Positions 28,013 through 36,338 of a stretch of 64,000 nucleotides of DNA are shown here, piece after piece; position 1 is the stretch's first letter; the number at the start of each line of letters is the position of its first letter. The stretch spans positions 56,655 through 120,654 of the forward strand of contig NZ_AJLJ01000494.1 in assembly GCF_000317245.1 (NCBI RefSeq), written 5' to 3'. Under the pieces are notes generated by a model. The model was given only the letters and a program-made list of their open reading frames with translations, was not told the DNA's origin and did no database searches. Made by a program: the position numbers and the translations under genes. The stretch comes from Fischerella muscicola SAG 1427-1 = PCC 73103. GTDB taxonomy: Bacteria; Cyanobacteriota; Cyanobacteriia; Cyanobacteriales; Nostocaceae.

Positions 28013-28086
28013 GGGACTGTAGTTCAATTGGTTAGAGCACCGCCCTGTCACGGCGGAAGTTGCGGGTTCGAGCCCCGTCAGTCCCG
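28013..28086 (+). tRNA. tRNA-Asp (GTC)
   Basis: 74 bases. Acceptor GGGACTG pairs with CAGTCCC, D arm gttcaattggttagagc, anticodon stem CCGCC/GGCGG with loop ctGTCac (anticodon at 28047-28049), T arm GCGGGTTCGAGCCCCGT, discriminator G. CCA is not encoded. Confidence 0.97.
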
Positions 28087-28230
28087 TAAAAAGTAAGGTT
28101 TACATACAAGAGTAAGTAAAGTCTTATTGACTTTACACCATTTGTATAAAGTCTTGAGATTCATAACACTATTTCCAGAATAACCTACAATGATCATGCT
28201 TTGCCATAATCAATAATTTGCGAATTTGCT

Positions 28231-29679
28231 GTGACTGTTAGAGTACGTATTGCCCCTAGTCCAACTGGAAATTTACATATTGGTACAGCGAGAACGGCTG
28301 TATTCAACTGGTTGTTTGCCCGTCACCACGACGGAAAGTTTATTTTACGAATTGAAGACACAGATCTAGAGCGATCGCGTCCCGAATATACAGAAAATAT
28401 TCTCCAGGGGCTGCGCTGGCTGGGATTAAATTGGGATGAAGGGCCTTTCTTCCAAACCCAACGCCTAGAAATTTATAAGCAAGCAGTACAAAGTCTCCTA
28501 GAACAAGGACTAGCTTATCGCTGCTACACCACTGCTGAGGAACTAGAAGCACTACGAGAAGCCCAAAAAGCTAGAGGTGAGGCTCCTCGTTATGATAATC
28601 GTCATCGCAATTTGACACCAGAACAAGAAACCGCATACAAAGCCGAAGGGCGTAGCTTTGTAATTCGTTTCAAAATTGATGATCACCGAGAAATTGTTTG
28701 GAATGACTTAGTTAGAGATCAGATGGTTTGGCGCGGTAGTGATTTGGGTGGTGATATGGTGATTGCTCGCGCCGCAGCTGATGGTATTGGTCAACCTCTA
28801 TATAACTTTGCAGTTGTAGTAGATGACATAGATATGCAAATTACCCATGTCATCCGAGGAGAAGACCACATTGCCAACACTGCCAAGCAAATTCTACTTT
28901 ATGAAGCCTTTGGTGCAAAAGTACCAGAGTTTGCCCATACACCCTTAATCCTAAATCAAGAAGGACGCAAGCTTTCTAAACGAGATGGCGTCACCTCTAT
29001 TTCTGACTTTCAAAAAATGGGCTTTACTGCTGAAGCTTTGGTAAATTACATGACCTTGTTGGGTTGGTCAGCTCCCGACTCAACCAAAGAAATTTTTACT
29101 TTACCAGAAGCAGCCCAACAGTTTAGCTTTGAGCGTGTAAATAAAGCAGGCGCAAAGTTTGACTGGGCAAAGTTAGATTGGATCAACAGTCAGTATATCC
29201 ACGCCATGCCAGTAGACAAACTGACAAATTTGCTTATTCCTTTTTGGGAAGAAGCTGGGTATAAATTGACTGGAGGACGAGAAGAGCGTGCTTGGTTAGA
29301 ACAACTAGTAGTTTTAATTCAACCTAGTTTGACTCGGCTAGTTGATGCTGTCGCCATGAGCAAACTGTTTTTCACCGATGCAGTGGAATTTAGTGAAGAA
29401 GCTGCTGTGCAGCTGAAACAAGAAGGTGTTGCTGCTGCGATTGAGGCGGTAAACACTGCATTACAGAACCAGCAGGAATTCAACGAAGCCAGCGCCCAAG
29501 ACATTATCAAGCAAGTAGTCAAACAGCAAAATGTGAAGAAAGGTTTGATGATGCGTAGTCTGCGAGCAGCCTTAACTGGAGACATGCATGGCCCTGATTT
29601 GATTCAATCGTGGTTGCTACTGCATCAGATTGGTTTAGATCAGTCTCGATTAATTAAAGCAACAGCAGAATCTCAATAG
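28231..29679 (+). CDS. gltX: Glutamyl-tRNA synthetase
   Basis: Class I aminoacyl-tRNA synthetase of 482 residues that charges tRNA-Glu; in cyanobacteria it also feeds tetrapyrrole synthesis through Glu-tRNA and, by misacylating tRNA-Gln, supplies the amidotransferase route. Features: RIAPSPTGNLHIGTARTAV (HIGH-type motif), RIEDTDLERS, HVIRGEDHI, and the second signature KLSKRDG near residue 245. The C-terminal helical anticodon-binding domain is complete. The start is GTG, fixed by the family's N-terminus (TVRVRIAPSPTG). Convergent with the exonuclease III gene. Confidence 0.97.
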   Translation: MTVRVRIAPSPTGNLHIGTARTAVFNWLFARHHDGKFILRIEDTDLERSRPEYTENILQGLRWLGLNWDEGPFFQTQRLEIYKQAVQSLLEQGLAYRCYTTAEELEALREAQKARGEAPRYDNRHRNLTPEQETAYKAEGRSFVIRFKIDDHREIVWNDLVRDQMVWRGSDLGGDMVIARAAADGIGQPLYNFAVVVDDIDMQITHVIRGEDHIANTAKQILLYEAFGAKVPEFAHTPLILNQEGRKLSKRDGVTSISDFQKMGFTAEALVNYMTLLGWSAPDSTKEIFTLPEAAQQFSFERVNKAGAKFDWAKLDWINSQYIHAMPVDKLTNLLIPFWEEAGYKLTGGREERAWLEQLVVLIQPSLTRLVDAVAMSKLFFTDAVEFSEEAAVQLKQEGVAAAIEAVNTALQNQQEFNEASAQDIIKQVVKQQNVKKGLMMRSLRAALTGDMHGPDLIQSWLLLHQIGLDQSRLIKATAESQ

Positions 29680-29771
29680 GTTGATACGGGCTGATTATTT
29701 ACGATTCGACTTGGTGTCTACCTTACGGTAGCGCGTAGCGACTTCTGCAAGTAGCCGCTTGCGCGTCTAAG

Positions 29772-29826
29772 GTGTCTTAGTGGTTAAATTAAGATTTCTT
29801 TCTTCACCACCAAGACACTAAGACAC
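29772..29826. terminator. Inverted repeat between convergent gltX and exonuclease III genes
   Basis: gtgtcttagtg (29772-29782) pairs perfectly with cactaagacac (29816-29826). The cactaaga unit is itself repeated. It is placed to stop transcription from both sides. Just left of it (29735-29770) is a copy of the dispersed agccgcttgcgcgtct repeat. Confidence 0.6.
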
Positions 29827-29880
29827 TAAGAAAACTGTGCTTTGAAGATATTACACTTTGACAGGGTAATCCCCGCATAT

Positions 29881-30663
29881 CTAAAATTCGACAATTACTG
29901 GTGCATGGTCGCTAGGTTGGGTTAACTTTCGGGGAGTAATATCAATGGTGCAACTTTTTGCACGCTCGTACAAATTGGGTGTCAAATAATGATGGTCAAT
30001 TCGCCAACCTAAATTGCGGCGAAATGATGCGGCGCGATAATCCCACCAACTGTAATGTCCGCCTTCGGATGTGAATTTGCGAAAAGCATCAGCAAATCCC
30101 AGTGTTAAGATATCTCGCAGTACTTGGCGTTCTGGTTCAGATGCCATAATGTGATTTTCTGGATTCGCTTTTTCGTGGATATCTTTATCTTCCAAGGCAA
30201 TATTAAAGTCACCACACATACAAATGTCCGGGGTTGATGTTAGCAGAGTTTGTAAATACTTTCGTAGAATCGCCAACCAACACAGCTTATATTCGTACTT
30301 TTCGCTGCCAACTGCCGAACCATTAGGTACGTAAAGATTGATAACTCTAATGTCGTTGATTACGCCTGTCAATACTCGCTTTTGCTCATCAAACTCTGGT
30401 GATATTTCTGGCAAGATTGCTGTAAAACTGGTGCTGACATTTTGTAGAGGTTGTCGGCTGATAATCGCAACACCATTGTAAGATTTTTGACCAGAAAAAT
30501 AAAGATGATATCCTAATTCTTCAAAAGGCGATCGCGGAAAATTATCATCAACAACTTTAGTTTCTTGTAAACACAACACATCAATTGGATTTTGAATTAA
30601 CCAATCAACAACATGCTGTAAACGAGTGCGAATAGAGTTAACATTCCAAGTAGCGATTTTCAT
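29881..30663 (-). CDS. xth: Exodeoxyribonuclease III (AP endonuclease)
   Basis: Cuts DNA at abasic sites and degrades 3' ends in base-excision repair. The 260-residue product, started at ATG 30663, matches the ExoIII family: MKIATWNVNSIRTRL, the metal-binding Glu in CLQETKVVD, NLYVPNGSAVG, CGDFNIALEDKDIH, WWDYRAASFRRNLGWRIDH and the final PSDHAPVIVEF. All active-site residues are visible. The frame extends seven codons to a TTG, but homologues start with MKIATWN. Confidence 0.95.
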   Translation of the reverse strand: MKIATWNVNSIRTRLQHVVDWLIQNPIDVLCLQETKVVDDNFPRSPFEELGYHLYFSGQKSYNGVAIISRQPLQNVSTSFTAILPEISPEFDEQKRVLTGVINDIRVINLYVPNGSAVGSEKYEYKLCWLAILRKYLQTLLTSTPDICMCGDFNIALEDKDIHEKANPENHIMASEPERQVLRDILTLGFADAFRKFTSEGGHYSWWDYRAASFRRNLGWRIDHHYLTPNLYERAKSCTIDITPRKLTQPSDHAPVIVEF

Positions 30664-31369
30664 TATTTCAAAGTTAACAGTCAATAGTTAGAGTCTAGGG
30701 AATTAATTATTAATTGTTGATAGTTGGCTATTCGCCCCTACTGTTCCTGATTTCCGATTCTTTCTTCTCCTTTCTCAACTTCTCAAAATTGATCTTCTAA
30801 CAAAATTTAGTATTTTTCCTTACAAAACCTCTTATTATCTATGATCCCCAAGATAGATGCAACCAAGATATTGCTGGTTTTAAATTGATTCAGTATAGTT
30901 ACCTGATTGCTTTTGTTGATGATCTGCAATACCCACTAGATTTTGGTAAACGTCATCAGAATATTAAGAAAATATAAAAAGCTTTTTATTTAAGCTTTTG
31001 ATGTTCTTTGCTCTGATTTGTTCCACTAGAAGGCAATTGCAAAGTTTAGGTTAACCAATATTGCACTCTTAGGAGTCATTGAGGTTAATGTTAAAGTCAA
31101 AATAGTTAGGTACAAATGCTTTATCGACTTTTATGTAAGTCCTATAAAATCAATTAGCAGTGATTAGTTGTCAAATTAAATAAATGCCAGCTACTCCTAA
31201 CACCAAATGTGAAGGGATGCTTATCTAAGCAGTAAATTTAATAACTGATAACTGTACAGACGCGTAGACGCTCGTAAGAGCGGCTTCAAGGTAAGAGTAT
31301 AATCGCGTCTCTAGCTAACTGGGTAATTGTTGATAAAGGACTATATCACCTGCTGAACCAAAACAATAT
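30664..31369. other. Divergent spacer between exonuclease III and glycosyltransferase genes
   Basis: About 700 bases, AT-rich, no credible ORF. The right end carries the 31258-31312 hairpin repeat, annotated separately. The rest should hold two divergent promoters; none could be assigned. Confidence 0.4.
31258..31312. repeat. Dispersed hairpin repeat, copy 1
   Basis: About 55 bases with ends agacgcg/cgcgtct and an inner hairpin cgctc-gtaa-gagcg. A copy differing at one or two positions inside lies at 54859-54917. Both copies stand in intergenic DNA close to a gene end, like a small non-autonomous repeat. Confidence 0.75.
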
Positions 31370-32437
31370 ATGAAGATCGCTCAAGTAGCCCCTTTATGGG
31401 AACGAGTTCCACCTCCAACCTACGGAGGAATTGAACTGGTAGTGAGTCGCTTGACCGATGAACTAGTTCGTCGTGGTCATGAGGTCACTCTGTTTGCTTC
31501 TGGAGATTCGCAAACTTTGGCTAAGTTAGAAGCAGTCTATCCGCGTGCATTGCGTTTAGACCCCAATGTCAAAGAGTATACAGCATACGAAATGTTGGAA
31601 CTCAGCCAAGTTTATCAACAGGCGGCGGAATTCGATTTGATCCATTCTCATCTAGGGGTTTCGGCTTTACCTTTGGCCAGTTTGGTGTCAACACCTACAG
31701 TGCATACTCTGCATGGCAATTTTACAGAAGATAATTGCAACGTCTACAATCATCATCAAAAGCAACCATACATCAGTATTAGCGACGCGCAGAGACAGAT
31801 AAACCTAAATTACGTTGGTACAGTTTACAACGGAATTAACCCAAACGATTATGCTTTTGTAGACAAACCCCAAGAACCACCATATTTGGCATTTTTAGGA
31901 CGCTTTTCACCAGAAAAAGGGCCACATCATGCGATCGCGATCGCCAAAAAAACAGGTTGGCGCTTGAAAATGGCTGGAAAAGTAGATGTAGTAGATTCAG
32001 AATTTTTTGAAAAAGAAATTGCTCCCCAAATTGATGGTCAGCAAATTCAGTTTCTTGGTGAAATAAATCACGCCGAGAAAGCAGAACTTTTTGGGAATGC
32101 TGCAATTACTTTATTTCCTATAACTTGGCCAGAACCTTTTGGTTTGGTAATGATTGAATCCATGGCAACTGGTACACCAGTCATTGCCATGAATTTGGGT
32201 TCTGTACCAGAGGTTATTAATCACGGTGTCACAGGTTTAATCTGTCAAAATGTTGACGAAATGGCAGCGATGATTCCGAATGCACTGGAACTCAATCGCC
32301 ATAGATGCAGAGAATACGTAGAAAACAAATTTAGTGTTATCCAAATGGTCAATGGGTACGAGGCGGTTTATGAACAAGTTATCAAAAATCGCGCAAATTT
32401 AAATGGGCGCATTCATTCTGCAAAAATCCTGTTTTAA
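31370..32437 (+). CDS. Glycosyltransferase family 4
   Basis: 355 residues, GT-B fold. The N-terminal domain begins KIAQVAPLWERVPPPTYGGIE, where the GG loop binds the donor; FDLIHSHLG and TVHTLHG follow. The C-terminal domain has LAFLGRFSPEKGPHHAI, a UDP-sugar-binding ITWPEPFGLVMIESMATGTPVIA with the E-x7-E motif, and GSVPEVINHGVTG. It is cytoplasmic. Acceptor and donor are unknown; the nearest neighbours (zinc-finger protein, exonuclease) give no clue. Similar single genes in cyanobacteria are often linked to stress or glycolipid synthesis, but this is inference. Confidence 0.9.
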   Translation: MKIAQVAPLWERVPPPTYGGIELVVSRLTDELVRRGHEVTLFASGDSQTLAKLEAVYPRALRLDPNVKEYTAYEMLELSQVYQQAAEFDLIHSHLGVSALPLASLVSTPTVHTLHGNFTEDNCNVYNHHQKQPYISISDAQRQINLNYVGTVYNGINPNDYAFVDKPQEPPYLAFLGRFSPEKGPHHAIAIAKKTGWRLKMAGKVDVVDSEFFEKEIAPQIDGQQIQFLGEINHAEKAELFGNAAITLFPITWPEPFGLVMIESMATGTPVIAMNLGSVPEVINHGVTGLICQNVDEMAAMIPNALELNRHRCREYVENKFSVIQMVNGYEAVYEQVIKNRANLNGRIHSAKILF

Positions 32438-32493
32438 ATAACTTTTTCTTAACGGATTTTAATCAATAAATGTTTTAAAAGGAGGACATTAAT

Positions 32494-32667
32494 ATGAGCA
32501 TGAGAAGCAACATATGTCCATGTTGTGGAGATTCTCTCTTGCGTCATGTCCGTCACGGTGAATTCTACTGGTTTTGTCAGACATGTCGGCAAGAAGTACC
32601 ACTGTTAAATACAAGTATCCATCGTCTCTCAAGTGTGGTGGAAAAGAGAGTTATTACTAAAGAGTAG
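32494..32667 (+). CDS. 57-residue zinc-finger protein
   Basis: Short ORF starting with ATG eight bases after a perfect GGAGG, 56 bases beyond the glycosyltransferase stop. It encodes ICPCCGDSLLRHVRHGEFYW followed by FCQTCRQEVP, a CxxC...CxxC zinc ribbon, then a basic tail. Small proteins with this Cys pattern and the words LLRH and YWFC recur in cyanobacteria, with no known function. The strong ribosome site supports a real gene. Confidence 0.8.
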   Translation: MSMRSNICPCCGDSLLRHVRHGEFYWFCQTCRQEVPLLNTSIHRLSSVVEKRVITKE

Positions 32668-32819
32668 GGGATTGTGGAGTGTAAGGTGTACTAAGAGTGA
32701 AATGAAATAACTCTCTCTCTGTTTTCCTCTTTTTACCCTTTCACAAAAACCCTGGCATTTACTATAGGGGCGTACAACTGTACGCCCTTATCCATGTATT
32801 TGTATCATCAAAAAATGAA

Positions 32820-33920
32820 TTAGGTAAGATTATCTTTATTTCTGAACTGCTCGGCATATTGCTGCAACCTTTGAAAATAATCAAGGTTCACAATCTCAGC
32901 AACATCGCTTTCTTTTTTTGCAAGGTCAATTTGAATTTTTAAATCTAATACTTCTTGTTTGAGCTTTTGTTCTCGTTTGTAAAACTCGCGAGACATGTGA
33001 ATAGCTGCTGCGGCTTGGTTTGCTAAAGCACTCAAAAACTCTAAATCTTCGTCGGTATAAGTGATCAGAGGAGATAGATTATCGACGTATAACACCCCGA
33101 TCACTTGCGTATAGTTTTTGAGAGGTACGCACATGCAATTTTGAATTGCTTCTCGGACAATCGAGAAAGAATCATTAAATCGCTGATCGCGTTTAGCATC
33201 CTGAGTGATAATTGCATCGCCGCTTTCATAAGCGAGATTGACGATTTTGCTACTGTAAAGCTGTTGATAGCCAGCAATATCCTCTCGCAACTTGCTGGCT
33301 TTTAGTTCGAGTTGTTGAGACTGTTCATTGACTAAGAGAATCGCCGCGTGATCGATTCTCATAATTTGAAACACTAGATCGAGAATCTTGTGGAGAAGTT
33401 GATCGGGTTCGTCAGGTGAACAGAGTTGTTTGCTGACTTCTAAGAGAATTTTGAGTTTGTTGACTGTTTGTTGCTCGCGATCGCGAGACTTTAATTTGAT
33501 AATAGAGTCTTCGCTAGGCTTCTGGGCTACCAAATCTTGAAGTTGCGACTCACTTTGGGGGAGAGGAATTTGTTTAAAATGGTCGCTTAATGATTCTTGA
33601 TGCTCTCTGATCGGTTGCGATTGAGATTTTTTCAAGGAATGAACGAATTTTAACTGAAGTTGACCACAAGCGATCGCATCACCGTCACGAAGTTGAGAAA
33701 CAGTGACTTTGACTTGATTGACAAAAGTATGATTGCTACTGCCACAATCTTTGATCGTCACTCCATTGGGGGCGACGTGAATCTGTGCGTGGTAACGAGA
33801 TACCGTTTCTTCCAACAAAACAATGGTATTGTCGATTTTACGACCAAGGGTGTTAAATCCTTGTTTCAACTCATAAACTCTCTCATTTGGTGTTTCAGGG
33901 GCGTAGATTAAATACGGCAC
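32820..33920 (-). CDS. FHA-GAF signalling protein
   Basis: 366 residues. FHA domain at about 20-95 (LGRKIDNTIVL, SRYHAQIHV, GSSNHTFVN), a linker with many Ser and Gln, then a GAF domain at about 165-320 (LLHKILDLVFQIMRIDHAAILLV, NCMCVPLKNYTQVIGVLYVDN). A coiled-coil helix closes the protein. There is no catalytic output domain, so it should act as a phosphothreonine-reading adaptor whose GAF module senses a ligand or mediates dimerisation. Kinases elsewhere in this window are possible partners, by inference only. The gene is monocistronic on the minus strand. Confidence 0.9.
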   Translation of the reverse strand: MPYLIYAPETPNERVYELKQGFNTLGRKIDNTIVLLEETVSRYHAQIHVAPNGVTIKDCGSSNHTFVNQVKVTVSQLRDGDAIACGQLQLKFVHSLKKSQSQPIREHQESLSDHFKQIPLPQSESQLQDLVAQKPSEDSIIKLKSRDREQQTVNKLKILLEVSKQLCSPDEPDQLLHKILDLVFQIMRIDHAAILLVNEQSQQLELKASKLREDIAGYQQLYSSKIVNLAYESGDAIITQDAKRDQRFNDSFSIVREAIQNCMCVPLKNYTQVIGVLYVDNLSPLITYTDEDLEFLSALANQAAAAIHMSREFYKREQKLKQEVLDLKIQIDLAKKESDVAEIVNLDYFQRLQQYAEQFRNKDNLT

Positions 33921-34375
33921 TTTTACTGTTTGGATGTTCTGTAGCTGATTACTTTAAATAGTAACTATCTTTTTACCCAGTCGCACAGAGGTATTTTTTT
34001 AAATACCTATAATTAAACCAAGAACTAACCTAATGCCACAACCGACTCAACTAACCCCAAAAGTTGCGATGGGATGTCACATCAGATGCTAGTGGTTGTG
34101 AAAGACACTCAATCCCATAGATTAAGTATAAGCATTACCCAAATTGTTTAAGAAATTAGCTTATCTAGAGCGATCGCCTATAGTTTTCAAACATCCTCTC
34201 ATATGGTTGTTCTAAGATTCATTTTCAAAGACATATTTATTTTCCAAATATTTATAAATTAGAAACATATACTTGCGCGATTATTTGATTTGTTTTTTAA
34301 ATAATAAATCAAAAACCTGGTTTATTTGTTAATATGAAATTAGCAAATAACTTAAATACTTTTTGGACAAATAAC
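33921..34375. other. Spacer left of the peptide secretion locus
   Basis: About 450 bases between divergent genes. It holds a spaced inverted pair cacaacc.../...ggttgtg around 34037-34100 and becomes markedly AT-rich towards the first precursor gene. A frame-open ATG at 34334 lacks a ribosome site and is not used as the start. Confidence 0.4.
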
Positions 34376-34570
34376 ATGATTATTGCTGATTTAAAATTTG
34401 ACGAATTAGTAGATTTTCCAAACACCATAATTGGTGGTGCTTCATCATTTTATAGTTACACTAATTCCAATTCGGAGGATATGTCTGGATTAAAAAAAGC
34501 TAATGAAAAGCTAATGGAATTATCACCTTCATCCAAAACTCGGCGAGGCTCTATCATAGAAGACCTTTAA
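34376..34570 (+). CDS. Candidate double-glycine precursor peptide 1 (divergent)
   Basis: 64 residues from the ATG at 34376, which has GGA nine bases upstream; the frame runs 14 codons further to an ATG without ribosome site. The start MIIADLKFDELVDFPNTIIGGA resembles the leader of the tandem precursors (MIISDLNHIEAVES..VIGGG): same opening, similar length, and Gly-Gly at residues 19-20. The rest (about 44 residues) starts ASSFYSYTNSNSED and ends with a charged segment. It points towards the other precursors on the opposite strand. Function as an exported peptide is inferred from leader and location. Confidence 0.6.
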   Translation: MIIADLKFDELVDFPNTIIGGASSFYSYTNSNSEDMSGLKKANEKLMELSPSSKTRRGSIIEDL

Positions 34571-34737
34571 TAGCTAGTTTTGTAAGATTAATTAAGAGAA
34601 GAGCGGGCATAAGTTATGATCATGATGGTTTATCCAATTCTACAAATGTCACTTTTAATTTTGGTATCAGCCATCAAAAATCTTATAAAGTAACTTGATT
34701 GTTAGTAATTGGAGTTTAAACCATCTAATATTTTTGC

Positions 34738-34785
34738 ATATCCCTTGTTTTTCAAAAACTTTTCTAAAACAAGGGATATATTTTT
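34738..34785 (+). terminator. Strong intrinsic terminator after precursor 1
   Basis: Perfect 14-bp stem (atatcccttgtttt/aaaacaagggatat) with a 14-base loop and a T-run at 34781-34785. It is 167 bases after the stop of the plus-strand precursor gene. Confidence 0.85.
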
Positions 34786-34837
34786 AATATTTAATAACAT
34801 ATTTAACAGCTTAAACGAAATATTTATACAAATTAAA

Positions 34838-34869
34838 TATAGGCATAACAAAGCTTTGCTATGCCTATA
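34838..34869. terminator. 32-base near-perfect palindrome between convergent peptide genes
   Basis: tataggcataacaaag abuts ctttgctatgcctata; one mismatched pair in 16. It lies 55 bases beyond the stop of the minus-strand 103-residue gene and can serve as its terminator. Confidence 0.7.
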
Positions 34870-34923
34870 CTCAATTAACTATCTGACTACAAATAAATTG
34901 TTTCACGTTTAGGTACTAATTAA

Positions 34924-35235
34924 TTAAATTACTGATATTGCTGATAAACTTCCAGCATAATTTTCACCACCCTTAGTACCTTTTGATACGCTACTTATAA
35001 CTTTGATATTTTCAGTTTTCTTTGCTGAAATTTTATGCTTGATTCCAAACTGATCTGTTGTCTCCTTCTCCAAAGAATATTCTCCTGGATGCTTATCAAA
35101 CTCAGCTAAATCATCCCGAAAAATGTCTGATATATCTTGAAAAAGATGAGTTGGGAATAAACCACCCTGAACTTGCAGATCATCAGAAACATTAATTTCA
35201 CAAAAACTTAGATCATCAATTTTTAATCCACTCAT
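34924..35235 (-). CDS. Candidate double-glycine precursor 2 (long)
   Basis: 103 residues from an ATG with GAGGA seven bases upstream. The start MSGLKIDDLSFCEINVSDDLQVQGG has the acidic/hydrophobic pattern of a double-glycine leader, with Gly-Gly at 24-25. The remaining 78 residues are soluble and charged (DQFGIKHKISAKKTENIKV) and end in a small-residue tail (GGENYAGSLSAISVI). It has no clear homology to the three tandem peptides beyond the leader pattern. I infer that it is exported by the C39 transporter; it could instead be an unrelated small protein. Confidence 0.55.
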   Translation of the reverse strand: MSGLKIDDLSFCEINVSDDLQVQGGLFPTHLFQDISDIFRDDLAEFDKHPGEYSLEKETTDQFGIKHKISAKKTENIKVISSVSKGTKGGENYAGSLSAISVI

Positions 35236-35380
35236 AATTACATCCTCATTTGCAATACAATATAATTCACTAAAACATCACCTCACACAAATTCACTAAC
35301 TGAATTACTTGCACTATATCTTAGCAAGAACCAAAGACGATTATTCTCGTTACCAGATTGAACCTAGTAACGAGGGTTTG

Positions 35381-35530
35381 ACACCCTATGTTCAAGCAGG
35401 AAGACTAAGGGAAAATCGTATTTTCCCAAAGCCCTCTGTTACAAAACCTGGCGTGCAATTGCAAACATCGCCAAGTTTGACTTCTCAGACATCCTGTTAG
35501 TAATCAATCTATTTTAGATTGATTACATTT
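35381..35530. repeat. Precursor spacer repeat, copy 1
   Basis: About 150 bases starting acaccctatgttcaa, through ctaagggaaaatcg-tattttccc, to attgattacattttta just at the stop of precursor A. Two further copies lie at 35777-35927 and 36178-36338, each at the 3' side of a precursor gene. Confidence 0.85.
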
Positions 35531-35689
35531 TTAATAATCTTTGCCACCGTAGTACTTACGATCGCCAGCTACAGCAACTGCAACCGCAACATTCTTGGCC
35601 TTACGGTACCTATCGTACCCACAACAACCACCACCAATAACTTTACTAGATTCAACAGCTTCGATGTGATTGAGATCAGAAATAATCAT
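35531..35689 (-). CDS. Double-glycine precursor peptide A
   Basis: 52 residues from ATG 35689, with CAGGAA just upstream; the frame continues 34 codons upstream but homology with B and C begins at this ATG. The leader MIISDLNHIEAVESSKVIGG ends in Gly-Gly, the cleavage signal for C39-peptidase exporters. The predicted mature peptide begins GCCGYDRYRKAKN, continues with an alternating Val-Ala run (VAVAVAVAG) and ends DRKYYGGKDY. Two adjacent Cys could form disulfides or be modified. It is the most distal of three tandem copies, read towards lower coordinates away from the exporter operon but on the same strand. Confidence 0.85.
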   Translation of the reverse strand: MIISDLNHIEAVESSKVIGGGCCGYDRYRKAKNVAVAVAVAGDRKYYGGKDY

Positions 35690-35776
35690 GGTTTTTCCTG
35701 GGAATAATTTAATCGTTTTTTGCTGTGATTTGAGAGAATATCTCAAATATTTTGGAGGAATATAATTTGCTCCTAC

Positions 35777-35927
35777 ACACCCTATGTTCAACCAGGAAGA
35801 CTAAGGGAAAATCGCTATTTTCCCAAAGCCCTACGTTACAACACCTGGGGTGCAATTGCAAACATCACCAAGTTTGATTTCTCAGATATCCTGTTAGTAA
35901 GCAATCTATTTTTGATTGATTACATTT
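35777..35927. repeat. Precursor spacer repeat, copy 2
   Basis: Second copy of the spacer, between genes B and A. The central palindrome is imperfect here (ctaagggaaaatcgctattttcccaaag). Confidence 0.85.
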
Positions 35928-36089
35928 TTAGTAATCATAGTCACGGTCGAACTTACGATCGCCAGCCACAGCAATCGCAACCGCAACATTCTTAGCCTTA
36001 CGGTATCCATAGTATCTACCGCCACAACCACCACCAGTAACTTTATTAGATTCAACAGCTTCGATGTGATTGAGATCAGAAATAATCAT
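35928..36089 (-). CDS. Double-glycine precursor peptide B
   Basis: 53 residues, read directly from the minus strand. ATG 36089 has the same CAGGAA upstream as copy A. Leader MIISDLNHIEAVESNKVTGG, predicted mature part GCGGRYYGYRKAKN, then VAVAIAVAGDRK and the tail FDRDYDY. It differs from A mainly between the Gly-Gly and the KAKN, and at the last seven residues; leader and Val-Ala segment are nearly the same. Genes A and B start exactly 400 bases apart, so they come from a recent tandem duplication that included the spacer. Confidence 0.85.
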   Translation of the reverse strand: MIISDLNHIEAVESNKVTGGGCGGRYYGYRKAKNVAVAIAVAGDRKFDRDYDY

Positions 36090-36177
36090 GGTTTTTCCTG
36101 GGAATAATTTAATCGTTTTTTGCTGTGATTTTCAGAGGATGTCTGAAAATTTATGGACGAATATAATTTGCTCCTAC

Positions 36178-36338
36178 ACACCCTATGTTCAACCAGGAAG
36201 ACTAAGGGAAAATCGCGATTTTCCCTTAGTCCTACGTTACAACAGCTAGCTTGCAATTGCAAATATCGCCAAGTTTTATTTCTCAGATATCCTGTTAATA
36301 ATCAATCAATTTTTGATTGATTACATTTTTAATCATCA
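36178..36338. repeat. Precursor spacer repeat, copy 3, with perfect 32-bp palindrome
   Basis: Third spacer copy, between genes C and B. Positions 36200-36231 (gactaagggaaaatcg and its exact complement) form a perfect 32-bp palindrome with no loop. In transcripts it would give a hairpin, plausibly limiting read-through between precursor genes. Confidence 0.88.
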
